Positions 53,829 through 63,940 of a DNA stretch of 64,000 bases are shown here, in pieces. This DNA comes from UBA4416 sp035439445 (GTDB lineage Bacteria; Bacteroidota; Bacteroidia; B-17B0; Aurantibacillaceae). The stretch spans positions 77,796 through 141,795 of the forward strand of contig DAORKG010000005.1 in the NCBI GenBank assembly GCA_035439445.1. Direction: 5' to 3'. Both the position numbers and the translations under genes were made by a program. Position 1 is the first letter of the stretch. Each line of letters begins with the position of its first letter. Under the pieces are notes generated by a model, which searched no databases, was not told the DNA's origin, and worked only from the letters and a program-made list of their open reading frames with translations.

Positions 53829-54389
53829 ATGAGTGATATAAAAACAATATTAGACGGTGCTAAAACTCAAATGGAAAAAACCATTGCGCATTTAGAAGTT
53901 GAGTTAGCAAAAATTAGAGCTGGAAAAGCAAATCCTGCGATGTTGGATAATGTATTGGTTGATTATTATGGATCAAAAACTCCCTTAAACAATGTTGGAA
54001 GCGTAAATACTCAAGATTCCAGAACTATTGTTATTCAACCTTGGGAAAAATCAATGTTAACTCCTATCGAAAAAGCTATACAGGCAGCTAACTTAGGATT
54101 TAATCCGCAAAATGACGGGGTTATTATTCGTATCATTGTTCCGCCTTTAACAGAAGAACGTCGTAAAGATTTAGTAAAAACAGCAAAATCATGTGGCGAA
54201 GACGCAAAGGTTGGTTTAAGAACCATTCGTAAAGATGCTATTGATAAGATAAAAGCATTGCAAAAATCAGGAACACCCGAAGATGAAGTAAAAGCTGGTG
54301 AAGCAAAAGTGCAAACAATTATTGATGAGTTTGTAGTTAAGTGTGAGAAGCATTTAGAGCAAAAAGAAAAAGAAATTTTAACGGTTTAA
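53829..54389 (+). CDS. frr: Ribosome recycling factor
   Basis: 186 residues, standard length. Begins SDIKTILDGAKTQMEKTIAHLE with the family's LAKIRAGKANPAMLDN motif near 27-42, and ends KCEKHLEQKEKEILTV. It splits post-termination ribosomes with EF-G. It is usually preceded by pyrH, which is absent here; instead thyA lies 60 bp upstream. Confidence 0.96.
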   Translation: MSDIKTILDGAKTQMEKTIAHLEVELAKIRAGKANPAMLDNVLVDYYGSKTPLNNVGSVNTQDSRTIVIQPWEKSMLTPIEKAIQAANLGFNPQNDGVIIRIIVPPLTEERRKDLVKTAKSCGEDAKVGLRTIRKDAIDKIKALQKSGTPEDEVKAGEAKVQTIIDEFVVKCEKHLEQKEKEILTV

Positions 54390-54407
54390 AAGTTCTTTCT
54401 AATAAAT

Positions 54408-54441
54408 AAAAAACCATCCGTCAGTTGGCGGATGGTTTTTT
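54408..54441. terminator. Bidirectional terminator between frr and redoxin gene
   Basis: AAAAAACCATCCG (54408-54420) and CGGATGGTTTTTT (54429-54441) form a 13-bp stem with an 8-base loop. Confidence 0.9.
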
Positions 54442-54469
54442 GTTGAATGAAGTTTTAGTGTAGTGTAAG

Positions 54470-55084
54470 TTATTCAACGCGTTTAATGGTACAGCCAATA
54501 GATTTGGTTTCTTGTAATTTTGGAGTTTCATTTTTTGCAACAGCATCAATTGCATCTTTTAAATAATGTGTTTTAACCAAAGATGGATCTTTCACATTAT
54601 CATCAATCGCACCTTTATATACTAAACCTTTTGAGTTAAATAAAAAACATTGAGGTGTTCTTGTTGCACCAAATGCATCGGCTAATTTTGAGTTAACATC
54701 AACTACATAAGAACAGCTCAATTTTTGAGCAGCTGCATATTTTACCATGGCATCAAAACTATCTTCATCGGCACGTTGAGCTTCATTACTGTTAATAATA
54801 ACACAGCCAATACCTTGTTTCAAGCAATCGTCTGATAGTTCTTTAATACGAGACTCGCTTAGCTTAACATACGGGCATGTATTACATGAGAAAATCACTA
54901 ATAATCCTTTACTAGTTTTTGATGAATTAAGGGAAACTTCTTTTCCGCTAACATCTTTCATTTTTTCATCAACCATTGGTATTGGGGCATTTATGCCAAG
55001 TTCACTTCCAATGTTGGTGTTAATAAATGATAGCAAGAAGCCACACGCTATAAGAAGTACAAAAAATATAAAACCTTTCTTCAT
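54470..55084 (-). CDS. Thioredoxin-fold redoxin (AhpC/TSA-like), exported
   Basis: 204 residues. N-terminal signal/anchor (residues 4-23), then a thioredoxin-fold domain with the active-site CNTCPYVK near 72-79 and RTPQCFLFNSKG near 143. The CxxC plus Pro combination fits exported AhpC/TSA or ResA-like thiol proteins. A Cys near the C-terminus (KSIGCTIK) is added. It probably acts in the envelope on disulphides or peroxides; the substrate is unknown. Confidence 0.85.
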   Translation of the reverse strand: MKKGFIFFVLLIACGFLLSFINTNIGSELGINAPIPMVDEKMKDVSGKEVSLNSSKTSKGLLVIFSCNTCPYVKLSESRIKELSDDCLKQGIGCVIINSNEAQRADEDSFDAMVKYAAAQKLSCSYVVDVNSKLADAFGATRTPQCFLFNSKGLVYKGAIDDNVKDPSLVKTHYLKDAIDAVAKNETPKLQETKSIGCTIKRVE

Positions 55085-55260
55085 TTTAAATTAATATTAA
55101 TTTATAGTAAAATTAGCAAAACGATTTTGTAGTTTTTTAAGTTTCCTCGAAAAAATAATAACATTCGTCTAATCCTAATCATCTTCAGGTTTTCTTCATA
55201 ATTGCTTGAATTTTAACAATTTGTTAATGAAAAAAACATCAATTGTACATGTTTATTAAC

Positions 55261-55268
55261 TAACTTTG
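55261..55268 (+). promoter_or_regulatory. -7 box TAACTTTG before the tandem RNA element
   Basis: Exact TAnnTTTG match. It ends 9 bp before the first stem of the RNA element at 55277, so transcription would start at the element's 5' edge. A TTG at 55243-55245 lies 15 bp upstream, closer than usual. Confidence 0.55.
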
Positions 55269-55276
55269 TTACATAA

Positions 55277-55421
55277 GAAGTGAACACCCTAGAGGAATTT
55301 TTAGATTGTATTCTGCTATTTAAAAATTTGCCGAAACCGCTTTGATATTTTTGGAAGAGCGAACACCCTACAAGAGTTTTTTATGATGCGAACTTCATAA
55401 AAAATAATCCGAAACCGCTTT
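55277..55421 (+). ncRNA. Tandem structured RNA element (two ~66-nt copies) in the 5' leader of the adhesin gene
   Basis: Copy A (55277-55343) and copy B (55356-55421) share the unpaired blocks AACACCCTA and CCGAAACCGCTTT. In both, a short outer stem can form: GAAGTG with CGCTTT in A, AGAGCG with CGCTTT in B. Between the blocks each has a hairpin whose sequence differs but whose pairing is kept: AATTTTTA/TAAAAATT (55296-55303, 55321-55328) in A, and TTTTTTATGA/TCATAAAAAA (55377-55386, 55395-55404) in B. A 12-base linker joins the copies and 24 bp follow to the ATG. This fits a cis-acting RNA such as a tandem aptamer or an RNA-binding-protein site; I do not recognise it as a known family. Confidence 0.65.
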
Positions 55422-55445
55422 AATAAATTTTAATAAATTTTTTAA

Positions 55446-58400
55446 ATGTTAGGGAATAATAAAATAAAATCAACAAAAAACTTTCAATTGAAAGTGATGT
55501 TGATGCTTTTATTATTTTCTTTTTCTAAAAGTTGGGGGCAAAATATTTTTAACGAAGGGTTTTCGGGAGGTATAACAGCACCTATTGGTTGGACTTTCAC
55601 TAGTATTGGGGGGACTTATACAACGGCTGGTAATTATGGTGCATCTTCCCCTTCACTAAAATTTGATGCAACTGGAGATCGTGTTGTTACTCAAACTTTT
55701 TCTTGTGGAGATCAATTAACTTTTTGGATTAAAGGACAGGGTACAAATGCCAGTTCATCTTTTCTTGTTGAAGGTTTTGATGGTACAACTTGGTCAACAA
55801 TTTCAAATATAGTACCGATACCGACGACGGGAACAACATATACATATGCTATATCTACTAGTATTATACAGATTAGATTTACTTATACGCAAAGTGCAGG
55901 TAATTTAGCTTTTGATGACGTAGTGGTTAGACAAGGTAGTTGTTGCACTGCACCTACAACAACAATTTCTCCAACCTCACAAACAGTTTGTGCAGGCTCA
56001 ACGGCAACAATAGGCGTTACATCATCTGCAGCTACTCCAAATTATACATGGCAAGCTAGCGCCAATGGTTCATCAGGTTGGGCCGCTGTTGCTAACAATA
56101 CGCCTGCAGGAACTACTTATACTGGAGGTAGTAATGCAACTTTAACTATAACGGCTGGGGCTACTTATTATTATAGATGTTTAGTGGCAGATGGTACAAG
56201 TACCTGTATTGCAACCTCAAGTACTTCCTCACTAGTAGTAAATACAGCTCCAAGTGTAACTACTCCAACCTTAAGTAGTGCAACCACCTGTGAAGGAGCT
56301 ACGAGTGCAACAGTTAAAATAAATGCTACAGGTTCCTCATCATTCACGTATCAATGGCAAGTTTCTACAGGGAGTGGATATTCTAATGTTGGTGGAGCTG
56401 CATATTCTGGTGGAACAACTAATACTTTAACTATAGGTAATAGTATTACAGCTGGTACTTATTCTTTTCAATGCATAGTTACTAATGCTTGCGGAAGCGC
56501 AACCAGTACAGTGTCTTCACATACTGTAGTAGCTCTTCCTTCTGCACCACCTACACCAACAGCTTCGTCAAATCCTGCTTGCGCACCTTTAATTTTAAAT
56601 GCGATGACAAGTACCGTTACAGGAGTAACTTGGTTTTGGGAGGGAGTAAATGGTCCAGCACCAGCTGGTGTTTCAACTAGTTCACCTACAACTTCCGACT
56701 ATAGTGTGACTACTACAAATACTTATTTTCAAACACTAACTATTTGGGTAAGAGCACAAACTAATGGTAGCGGTTGTTGGAGTGCAACGTCAACATCTAT
56801 TTCTGTTGTAGTACAAAACACTATGTCTATTACAACACAGCCCACAAGTACAGCTGTTATTCCTGGAGCAAGTGTATCTTTTACTTGTGCAGTTTCACAA
56901 CCTACAAGTACTGTTTACCAATGGCAGCAAAATTGTGGTAGTGGGTGGAGTAACGTTACTAATGGAGGTATTTATGCAGGCGCAACTTCTTCAGTATTAA
57001 CTATAAACCCAACTTCAGACGCCTTAAATGGCTGTCAGTATCGTAACATTACTACAGGCGCTTGTAATACCTTAACAAGTAGTATAGCTACACTTACAGT
57101 TGCTAATACTTCTTGTTTTACAGATGATTTTAGCGGAAGTTTATCTCAATGGAGTAATACAGCCAATTGGATTATAGCAGCTGGAGAAATGAAGCATAAT
57201 AACACTGTGGCAGCGACTGATTATTTCTATCATGATTTATCTCCTCAAGATTTAAGTACTTGCGATTATGAATGGAAGGTTTCTGTTAGAGGAACATATT
57301 CTCCGTCAACTAATAACAAGTTTGCTTATTCTCTCTTGAATACAAATAGTAATATAACTAGCGGTAATGGTTATGCAGTTGGAATTAATATGAATGGGAG
57401 CACGGATAAACTACAATTATATTCATGTAGTGGAGGTGTATATACTTCAGTAATTACAAGTACATTATCATGGACATCAACTAGTAATTTGGATATAAGA
57501 GTTACAAGGACAGCATCAGGAACATGGGAACTTTTTTATAATTCAATATCTGCAGGTACGGCTTCTGATGTTACATATACTTCAGGACAGTATATGGGGG
57601 GTATTTTCATTTGTTCTGTGTCTAATGTTAAAAAAATGTTTTTTGACAATGTTAGTATTTGTTCTTCTTGTAGTGCTTCTACTAATACAATATCCACAGG
57701 CACTACGAGTGCTACTACTTATAATCTGCCTGATTGTGTTACTGGTGCGATAGGTTCAGTAGATTTCACCTCAGTTGGCACTTTTAGTACAGGAAATGTT
57801 TACTCAGTTCAGTTATCTAATTCTAGCGGTAGTTTTGCTGCGCCCATTACAATTGGAACAACTACTTCTACTTCTAACAGTGGTACAATTACTTTCACTA
57901 TTCCAGCAGGCACAGCAGCAGGAACTAATTACAAGGTAAGAGTGGTAAGTGATAATCCTATTACGTTTGGTAGTGCTTCCGCTATTTTTACAATTACCAC
58001 AAGTTGTACTCCCCCCCCAGCAAATAGTTGTCCTTATATTTCAGCTGCTCTGATAAATGGTTGTTCTGGCTCATGTAATACAGAAGGAAGTAATGAAGTC
58101 GTGTTTTTAAATTCAGGTAGTTATGGTATTACTGTAAATAACACCGATATTAAAATCACTTATGACGGAACTAATTTTACAAATTCATTTGAATCAAATT
58201 CAAGCGTCATAAATTCTGTCGTAAGTAATATGAATAGTAATAGTTCTTGTACTACCACACCTCTTTTTGTTGGCGTTCCAAGTGGAGGAACTATACCAGC
58301 TAATAGTTCTTTTATGATTTTAAATGATAATTCTTGCTTTGACAATAACTGGAATGCGTTTTGCGGTTCGGGACCAATTTACGTTATTATTTCAACTGAT

Positions 58401-59178
58401 GCTGATTGGGCAGGTGCTAATAATGCTACAACGGGATGGTTTTCTAATAGTGGTTCTGCCGGATCAACCAAAGTTTTTACTACTAATTTCACTAGTCTAT
58501 CTTCAACTTGTACTGCAGTAAATTATATATATGAGCCTAATCTTTTACCTAGTGGTGATGGTGCATCTGTAACTTTTACGCCAACTGGAGGTTATCCTAC
58601 TGCTTATTATGCGGGTTCATCGAGTTGTAGTGTCCCACTTGCTCTTTTGCCAATTGAACTTATAGATTTTTACGGGGTTTATGATGGCGGCGTTAATGAA
58701 TTGGTTTGGAAAGTTGCTGAGGAAATAAGTGTTAGCAATTATTTTGTTGAAAAAAGTAGAGATGGATTTAATTTCTTTCGTAATGATACCTGAAAATGAG
58801 AATTCACACGAGTCGAAAATTTATACGAGTATAGATAATAGCCCATATGATGATATTACATATTATAGATTGTCATCTCAAGATAAAGAAGGAACATTGA
58901 AATATCATAAAATTATTGCAGTAACAGATGATGATACAAAAGAGTTGATATATGACTATTATCAACTACATGATGATTTAATTATTGAATTTAAAAATGT
59001 TGTTCCAAAAAATGCGGCATTAAGTCTTTATGATATTGCTGGTCAAAAAATATCAGAAGGTTATGTTGAAGAAAGAATTACCAAGATGCCAATAACGTAT
59101 TTGTCTTCTGGTGTTTATTTTATTAGAATTACGACTCCTTATAAAACAAAAAACTTTAAACTTATTATTCAAAAATAA
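55446..59178 (+). pseudogene. Giant T9SS Ig-like surface protein, broken by a frameshift near 58780
   Basis: The main frame runs 55446-58793 (1115 residues) and stops at TGA just after GFNFF. The T9SS type A sorting domain continues in another frame from about 58781 to 59178 (IYTSIDNSPYDDITYYRLSS, ALSLYDIAGQKIS, YLSSGVYFIRITT). Joined, it would be ~1244 residues: signal peptide (ending KSWGQ), a jelly-roll-like domain (35-165), Ig-like repeats (170-560), a LamG-like domain (~560-740: DDFSGSLSQWSNT), more beta domains, and a Cys-rich domain (~860-1065) shared with the next gene. Without the tail it would not be kept on the surface. A single-base insertion or two-base deletion explains the break; a sequencing error is possible. 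Confidence 0.85.
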
Positions 59179-59195
59179 TTACTTAATCAGCCTCC

Positions 59196-62093
59196 ATGAA
59201 ACGTATCTTATTTGTTATAGTGTCAATGATTTTAGCTTACCAAATGAAATCACAATGTTTTGAGATTCAAAGTATTTTGGTGGATGCCTGTGCCGGTTCG
59301 CAAGAAGGACAAAATGAAATGGTTACTTTTCAGGTTGGTAGTTCTCCATTAAGTACAGCTAATTTGTCGGTTAACTGGCCAAATAACAGCTGGTTAGGTT
59401 TAACAAAAAATGCAGGCACAGCCGCCGATATTGCAACAGTAAATGCTACTATATTAGGATGTGGTTTTTTAAAAGAACCAACGGCAGGTTTTTTACCTGC
59501 TAATTCTAAAGTATTATTAATTACAAGTACTGCTTGGACACCTTTAGCGCAGAGTTTTGTAAACCTAACCGATACATTGTATGTTATATTTCAAACAGCC
59601 GGTAACACCGCAGGGCACTTTGCAAATTATCAAGCGGGAGGTGGTTTGAGAACACTTACTATGTCTTTTTCATCTCCTCCAAGTTGTAATGATGCTGTAA
59701 CTTATGATCGAGCTTTATTGACAAATCAAGCAGGGAATGTTGGGGCACAGGATGGAGGAGCAGTTGAATTCACTCCGTCAGGTGTTCCTACTTATGTGAA
59801 TCATGGTTGTCAGGCTCCATTTATTCCTTTATCTGTTGATGCTGGAGTTAATAAAACGATTTGTGCAGGAACATCACAAAGTTTTTCTGCTACCGTTACA
59901 GGAGCGTTTACTTCCGTTAATTGGAGTTTAGGAACCGGAGCATCAGGTACGTTTACTCCCACCAATTCTTTAACTACTGTTTATACACCAGGAGTTGGAG
60001 AGAGTGGTACTGTTAAATTATATTGCAATGTATTGAAAGCATGTGGCTCTCAAACTACAACAGTTAAAGATAGTTTAAATCTAACAATTACTCCCCTGCC
60101 TACAGTAACTGTTAGTCAAAGTAGTGTTTCTATTTGTCCCGGTCAAAGTGCGACAGTGCAGGCTAATGTTAACACTCCCGTAACATACAGCTGGAGTACA
60201 GGTGTTATTACAAGTTCAGTTAGTTTAAATACAGTTGGAGTATATACAGTTAATGTTTCTAATGCGTGTGGAGTTGCCTCATCAACAGTTGATGTTTCTC
60301 TTCTTTCTTCACCAACGTTGACAGCAACATCTTCTTCTAATTCTATTTGCGCTAGTGGGCAAACTGCAACTTTATCCTTATCTGGAAGTGTAGGTAATTA
60401 TATTTGGAGCGATGGCTCCAACTCATCCAATTTAATAATAAATACTCCTGGAATATATACTGCAACTGTTAATACTTCAAGTTGTGGAAGCGCAACGACA
60501 TCTATATCTATTGGTACAAGTCCATTACCAACTGTATCAATTGCAGTACCATCAACATCACTTTGTTCTGGAAGTGCAGTAACATTTACAGCTAACTCAT
60601 CAGAAGGAAATTATTTATGGACAGGAGGAGCAACTTCTCAAACATTAAGTGTAAGTAGCGCTTCTATTGTTGTAACAACAACAAATGTCTGCGGAACAGC
60701 TCTCGCTTCGCAAACTTTGAATATAATTCCTATCCCTACTGTTACTGTTGATAATAGTAATGTAATTTTATGTTCAGGTCAATCTGCTACAATTATTGCA
60801 ACCTCAAATGGATCGAGTTATAATTGGAATCCAGGAAGTATAGCTTCAAATTCAATTGTTGTGAATAGCTTGGGTGTTTATTCTGTTACTGCTTCAAATG
60901 CTTGTGGAAATGCAATAGCAACATCTACAGTTACTGTTGGTGCTTTGCCAACAGTAACAGCTTCTGCATCTCAAACACTGATTTGTTCTGGACAAAATTC
61001 ACTATTATCGCTTGCCGGTAGTACTGGAAATTATCTTTGGAGCAATGGTGCTACAACTAATACCACTTCTGTGAGTACTCCAGGATTATATACTGTTACA
61101 GTTACAACAACATGCGGACAGGCAGTTTCATCTATCAGTGTATCCTCAATTCCTTCAGCAAGTGTAACGATATCAGCTTCTAGTTCAACAATATGTTCAG
61201 GGCAATCAACTACCTTGACTGCGCAAAGTAATGCAAGTAATTATTCCTGGAGTAATGGAGGTACAACAAGTACTCAAACAATAAATACACCCGGAATAAT
61301 TACTGTAAGTGTTTCTAATACTTGTGGTGTTGCTACGGGGACTATAGAAATTTTTTCAAATACTTTACCAACTATCAATTTAACTTCAAGTTCAGCAACT
61401 ATTTGTCCTAATGAAACTGCTACTTTAACAGTAACAGGTGGTTCTGCTCCTTATTCGTGGTCAAATAGTTCAAATACAGGTTCCGTTGTTACTACTACAA
61501 GTGCAGGATTAGTAACGGTTTCCAGTACTAACGTTTGTGGTACTTCTTCTGATTCAGTTGTCATTACGGTTGTAAACATAAATGCCAATATTTCTGCTAA
61601 TCCAACAGGAGGTGTTTTGCCAGTTGTAGTTAGTTTTACTAATAATAGTGTAGGCGCAAATACTTACGTTTGGAATTTTGGAAACGGAAATTCTGCAAAT
61701 ACATCTACAGTAGGTTCTCAGACCTATAATAGCGCAGGTACATATACAGTTTATCTAACTGCATCAAATGGATCATGTTCGGATATTGATTATGTTGTGA
61801 TTACTGTTCTGAATGAAGAGTCTACCCTATATGTGCCAAATGCTTTTACGCCAAACGGAGATAGCATAAACGATATATTTTTGGTTGGAGCAACTAACAT
61901 TAAAGAATTTAATATAATGATTTTCGATCGCTGGGGTTTGAAAATGTTTGAATCATCAGATATACTTAAAGGCTGGGATGGTAAGGTGAATGGAAAAGAA
62001 GTAGCGGATGGTACTTATTTTCATTTAATAGTTGCTAAGGATATTGATAATAGGGAGATAAGAAAACAGGGGACTATTACTTTATTTAAATAA
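59196..62093 (+). CDS. Giant surface protein with Ig-like repeats, PKD domain and T9SS type B (CHU_C) tail
   Basis: 965 residues. Signal peptide (ending AYQMKS), an N-terminal domain (20-210; CFEIQSILVDACAGSQEGQN) also present in the upstream protein, then about seven Ig-like repeats of ~75 residues with the recurring CSGQxxTL..NYLWSNGxTT pattern (210-780), a PKD domain (~790-870; VVSFTNNSVGANTYVWNFGN), and the gliding-motility-associated C-terminal domain (VPNAFTPNGDSINDIFLV, FDRWGLKMFES, GWDGKVNGKEVADGTYFHLI). It should be exported by T9SS and could serve as an adhesin. It starts 18 bp after the broken gene and probably shares its transcript. It overlaps the convergent GT9 gene by 12 bases. 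Confidence 0.9.
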   Translation: MKRILFVIVSMILAYQMKSQCFEIQSILVDACAGSQEGQNEMVTFQVGSSPLSTANLSVNWPNNSWLGLTKNAGTAADIATVNATILGCGFLKEPTAGFLPANSKVLLITSTAWTPLAQSFVNLTDTLYVIFQTAGNTAGHFANYQAGGGLRTLTMSFSSPPSCNDAVTYDRALLTNQAGNVGAQDGGAVEFTPSGVPTYVNHGCQAPFIPLSVDAGVNKTICAGTSQSFSATVTGAFTSVNWSLGTGASGTFTPTNSLTTVYTPGVGESGTVKLYCNVLKACGSQTTTVKDSLNLTITPLPTVTVSQSSVSICPGQSATVQANVNTPVTYSWSTGVITSSVSLNTVGVYTVNVSNACGVASSTVDVSLLSSPTLTATSSSNSICASGQTATLSLSGSVGNYIWSDGSNSSNLIINTPGIYTATVNTSSCGSATTSISIGTSPLPTVSIAVPSTSLCSGSAVTFTANSSEGNYLWTGGATSQTLSVSSASIVVTTTNVCGTALASQTLNIIPIPTVTVDNSNVILCSGQSATIIATSNGSSYNWNPGSIASNSIVVNSLGVYSVTASNACGNAIATSTVTVGALPTVTASASQTLICSGQNSLLSLAGSTGNYLWSNGATTNTTSVSTPGLYTVTVTTTCGQAVSSISVSSIPSASVTISASSSTICSGQSTTLTAQSNASNYSWSNGGTTSTQTINTPGIITVSVSNTCGVATGTIEIFSNTLPTINLTSSSATICPNETATLTVTGGSAPYSWSNSSNTGSVVTTTSAGLVTVSSTNVCGTSSDSVVITVVNINANISANPTGGVLPVVVSFTNNSVGANTYVWNFGNGNSANTSTVGSQTYNSAGTYTVYLTASNGSCSDIDYVVITVLNEESTLYVPNAFTPNGDSINDIFLVGATNIKEFNIMIFDRWGLKMFESSDILKGWDGKVNGKEVADGTYFHLIVAKDIDNREIRKQGTITLFK

Positions 62094-63059
62094 AGGTAAT
62101 TTGATTTCGTTACCGCATCTGAAATTGTTTTTTGGGCAAGTTTTATGACCATGCAAGCCACAAGGTTTGCAATCTAAATTTTTCACTTCAATTACTTCTG
62201 ATTTATAAGAAAGAGGATAGAATCCATATTCAGGAATTGTTGAGCAAAAGAATGCTGTAGTGGGAGAGTTTCCAGCTGATGCCAAATGCAAAGGTCCGCT
62301 ATCATTCACATAATTCATTCTTGCATGTTTCATTAATTCGCATGATTCGAGTAGTGATAATTCACCTGCTAATATTTGAATATTAGAATGTGTGCTTTTA
62401 CTTTTTATGTCTTCACACAATGATTTATCATTAGGCCCACCCAATAAATAAATAGTAATTTCTTTTGGTATTGTATTGCACAATTCTATCCACTTATCTT
62501 TTGGTAATTGTTTTGTAAACCAAACAGAGGAAGCCGCCATTGTAACAAACGCATGGGTTACATAAGGTTCTATTTTAGTAAACTGTTTAAATGTTGGATA
62601 TAATTTTGGTTTAGAAACTGTTTTATCAGTGATTGATTCTATCAAATCATTGTATCTATCTACCTCATGTCTGCCATCTCCAATTTTATGTTTTGCTTTA
62701 TAATTAAATAGAAATGAAAACGGATTTTTATCGTAACCGGCAGTATATGTTGCTTTTGAAAAAGCTGTTAAAAAACCTGAGCTAGCAAAACGATGCAAGT
62801 TTATGACAGTGTCAAATTTTTGTTGTCTTATTACTTTTAGTAACCGAAATAAACTTTTGTATTTTCCTTCTTGTTTATTCCATACTAAAGTCTGTGTTAA
62901 GAATGGATGCTCTGCATAAAGTGACTCGTTACCTTTACGAACCAAAATGGAAATTTTTGCTTCAGGAAAAAACGCGTGTAACTTTTCTAGAACTGATGAA
63001 GCTAAAATTGCATCGCCAATAAAAGCAGTTTGAATTACAAGTATGTTTTTATGAGTCAA
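62082..63059 (-). CDS. Glycosyltransferase family 9 (heptosyltransferase-like)
   Basis: 325 residues, GT-B fold. N-terminal FIGDAILASSVLEKL near 13-27, a linker, and a C-terminal nucleotide-binding domain with IYLLGGPNDKSLCEDI near 203 and NDSGPLHLASAGNSPTTAFF near 257. The family includes LPS heptosyltransferases and related core glycosyltransferases. It lies 2 bp after dapD, so it is co-transcribed with it. Acceptor unknown, probably the LPS core. Confidence 0.88.
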   Translation of the reverse strand: MTHKNILVIQTAFIGDAILASSVLEKLHAFFPEAKISILVRKGNESLYAEHPFLTQTLVWNKQEGKYKSLFRLLKVIRQQKFDTVINLHRFASSGFLTAFSKATYTAGYDKNPFSFLFNYKAKHKIGDGRHEVDRYNDLIESITDKTVSKPKLYPTFKQFTKIEPYVTHAFVTMAASSVWFTKQLPKDKWIELCNTIPKEITIYLLGGPNDKSLCEDIKSKSTHSNIQILAGELSLLESCELMKHARMNYVNDSGPLHLASAGNSPTTAFFCSTIPEYGFYPLSYKSEVIEVKNLDCKPCGLHGHKTCPKNNFRCGNEIKLPLFK

Positions 63060-63061
63060 AA

Positions 63062-63871
63062 TTAAACAGCTACATTATGTTCCCTTAAAGCATCATTTAA
63101 GGATGTTTTTAAATCGGTGCTAGCTTTACGTTTCCCTATAATTAAAGCACAAGGTACTTGGTATTCGCCCGCAGGAAACTGTTTTGTGTATGAACCCGGA
63201 ATAACCACACTTCTTTCTGGAACAAATCCTTTGGTTTCCACTGGTAAAGCACCGGTAACATCTATAATCTTTGTAGACATGGTTAAACAAACGTTAGCGC
63301 CTAAAACAGCTTCTTTCCCTACATGAACACCTTCTACGACAATACATCTAGAACCAATAAAACAATTATCTTCAATAATTACAGGAGCTGCCTGAACAGG
63401 TTCTAAAACGCCACCAATTCCCACTCCGCCACTTAAGTGGACATGTTTACCGATTTGAGCGCAGCTACCAACCGTGGCCCACGTATCAACCATAGTTCCC
63501 TCATCCACATATGCCCCAATATTTACAAAACTAGGCATCATAATTACTCCTTTTGAGATATAACTTCCGTATCGAGCAATAGATCCAGGAACGGTTCTTA
63601 CTCCAGCTTCAGCAAAATTGGTTTTTAATTTCATTTTATCATGAAATTCAAACGGCCCCACTTCCATAGTTTCCATTTGTTGTATGGGAAAATATAAGAT
63701 TACTGCCTTTTTTATCCAATCGTTAACTTGCCATGTACCATCAGCTTTGGGTTCAGCTACTCTTAATTTCCCTTTATCTAAATCTTCGATAATATTTTTA
63801 ATAGCTTGCTGATTTGATGTTTCTTTCAGAAGTTCTCGGTTATTCCAAATTGACTCAATTAATGATTGCAT
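63062..63871 (-). CDS. dapD: Tetrahydrodipicolinate N-succinyltransferase
   Basis: 269 residues from the ATG at 63871 (MQSLIESIWNNRELLKE); a longer frame that runs toward the tRNA is not credible. N-terminal helical domain, then hexapeptide beta-helix with the family's YGSYISKGVIMMPSFVNIGA near 126 and SGGVGIGGVLEPVQAAPVII near 172. It succinylates tetrahydrodipicolinate on the way to lysine and diaminopimelate for the cell wall. Confidence 0.95.
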   Translation of the reverse strand: MQSLIESIWNNRELLKETSNQQAIKNIIEDLDKGKLRVAEPKADGTWQVNDWIKKAVILYFPIQQMETMEVGPFEFHDKMKLKTNFAEAGVRTVPGSIARYGSYISKGVIMMPSFVNIGAYVDEGTMVDTWATVGSCAQIGKHVHLSGGVGIGGVLEPVQAAPVIIEDNCFIGSRCIVVEGVHVGKEAVLGANVCLTMSTKIIDVTGALPVETKGFVPERSVVIPGSYTKQFPAGEYQVPCALIIGKRKASTDLKTSLNDALREHNVAV

Positions 63872-63891
63872 AAAAAAACGTATAAAATTTG

Positions 63892-63921
63892 TTTGCAAGT
63901 TAAGTAAAATATGTATATTTG
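63892..63921 (+). promoter_or_regulatory. tRNA-Arg promoter (TTTG-N18-TATATTTG)
   Basis: TTTG at 63892-63895 and TATATTTG at 63914-63921, 18 bases apart, 19 bp before the tRNA. It is the best match to the consensus in the window. Confidence 0.7.
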
Positions 63922-63940
63922 CGCTCCAATTTTTTGGATT

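Noticed and set aside
55377..55404. Rho-independent terminator within copy B of the RNA element
   Set aside because: The stem is almost all A-T pairs and no T run follows on the plus strand, so it is a poor terminator.
55283..55421. Direct repeats read as a CRISPR-like array
   Set aside because: Only two units, each with an internal hairpin and no spacer-like unrelated segment between identical repeats of fixed length; no cas gene nearby. A structured RNA explains them better.
58770..58795. Programmed frameshift for the giant surface protein
   Set aside because: No slippery heptamer, no stimulatory structure and no rare codon at the junction; mutation or sequence error is simpler.
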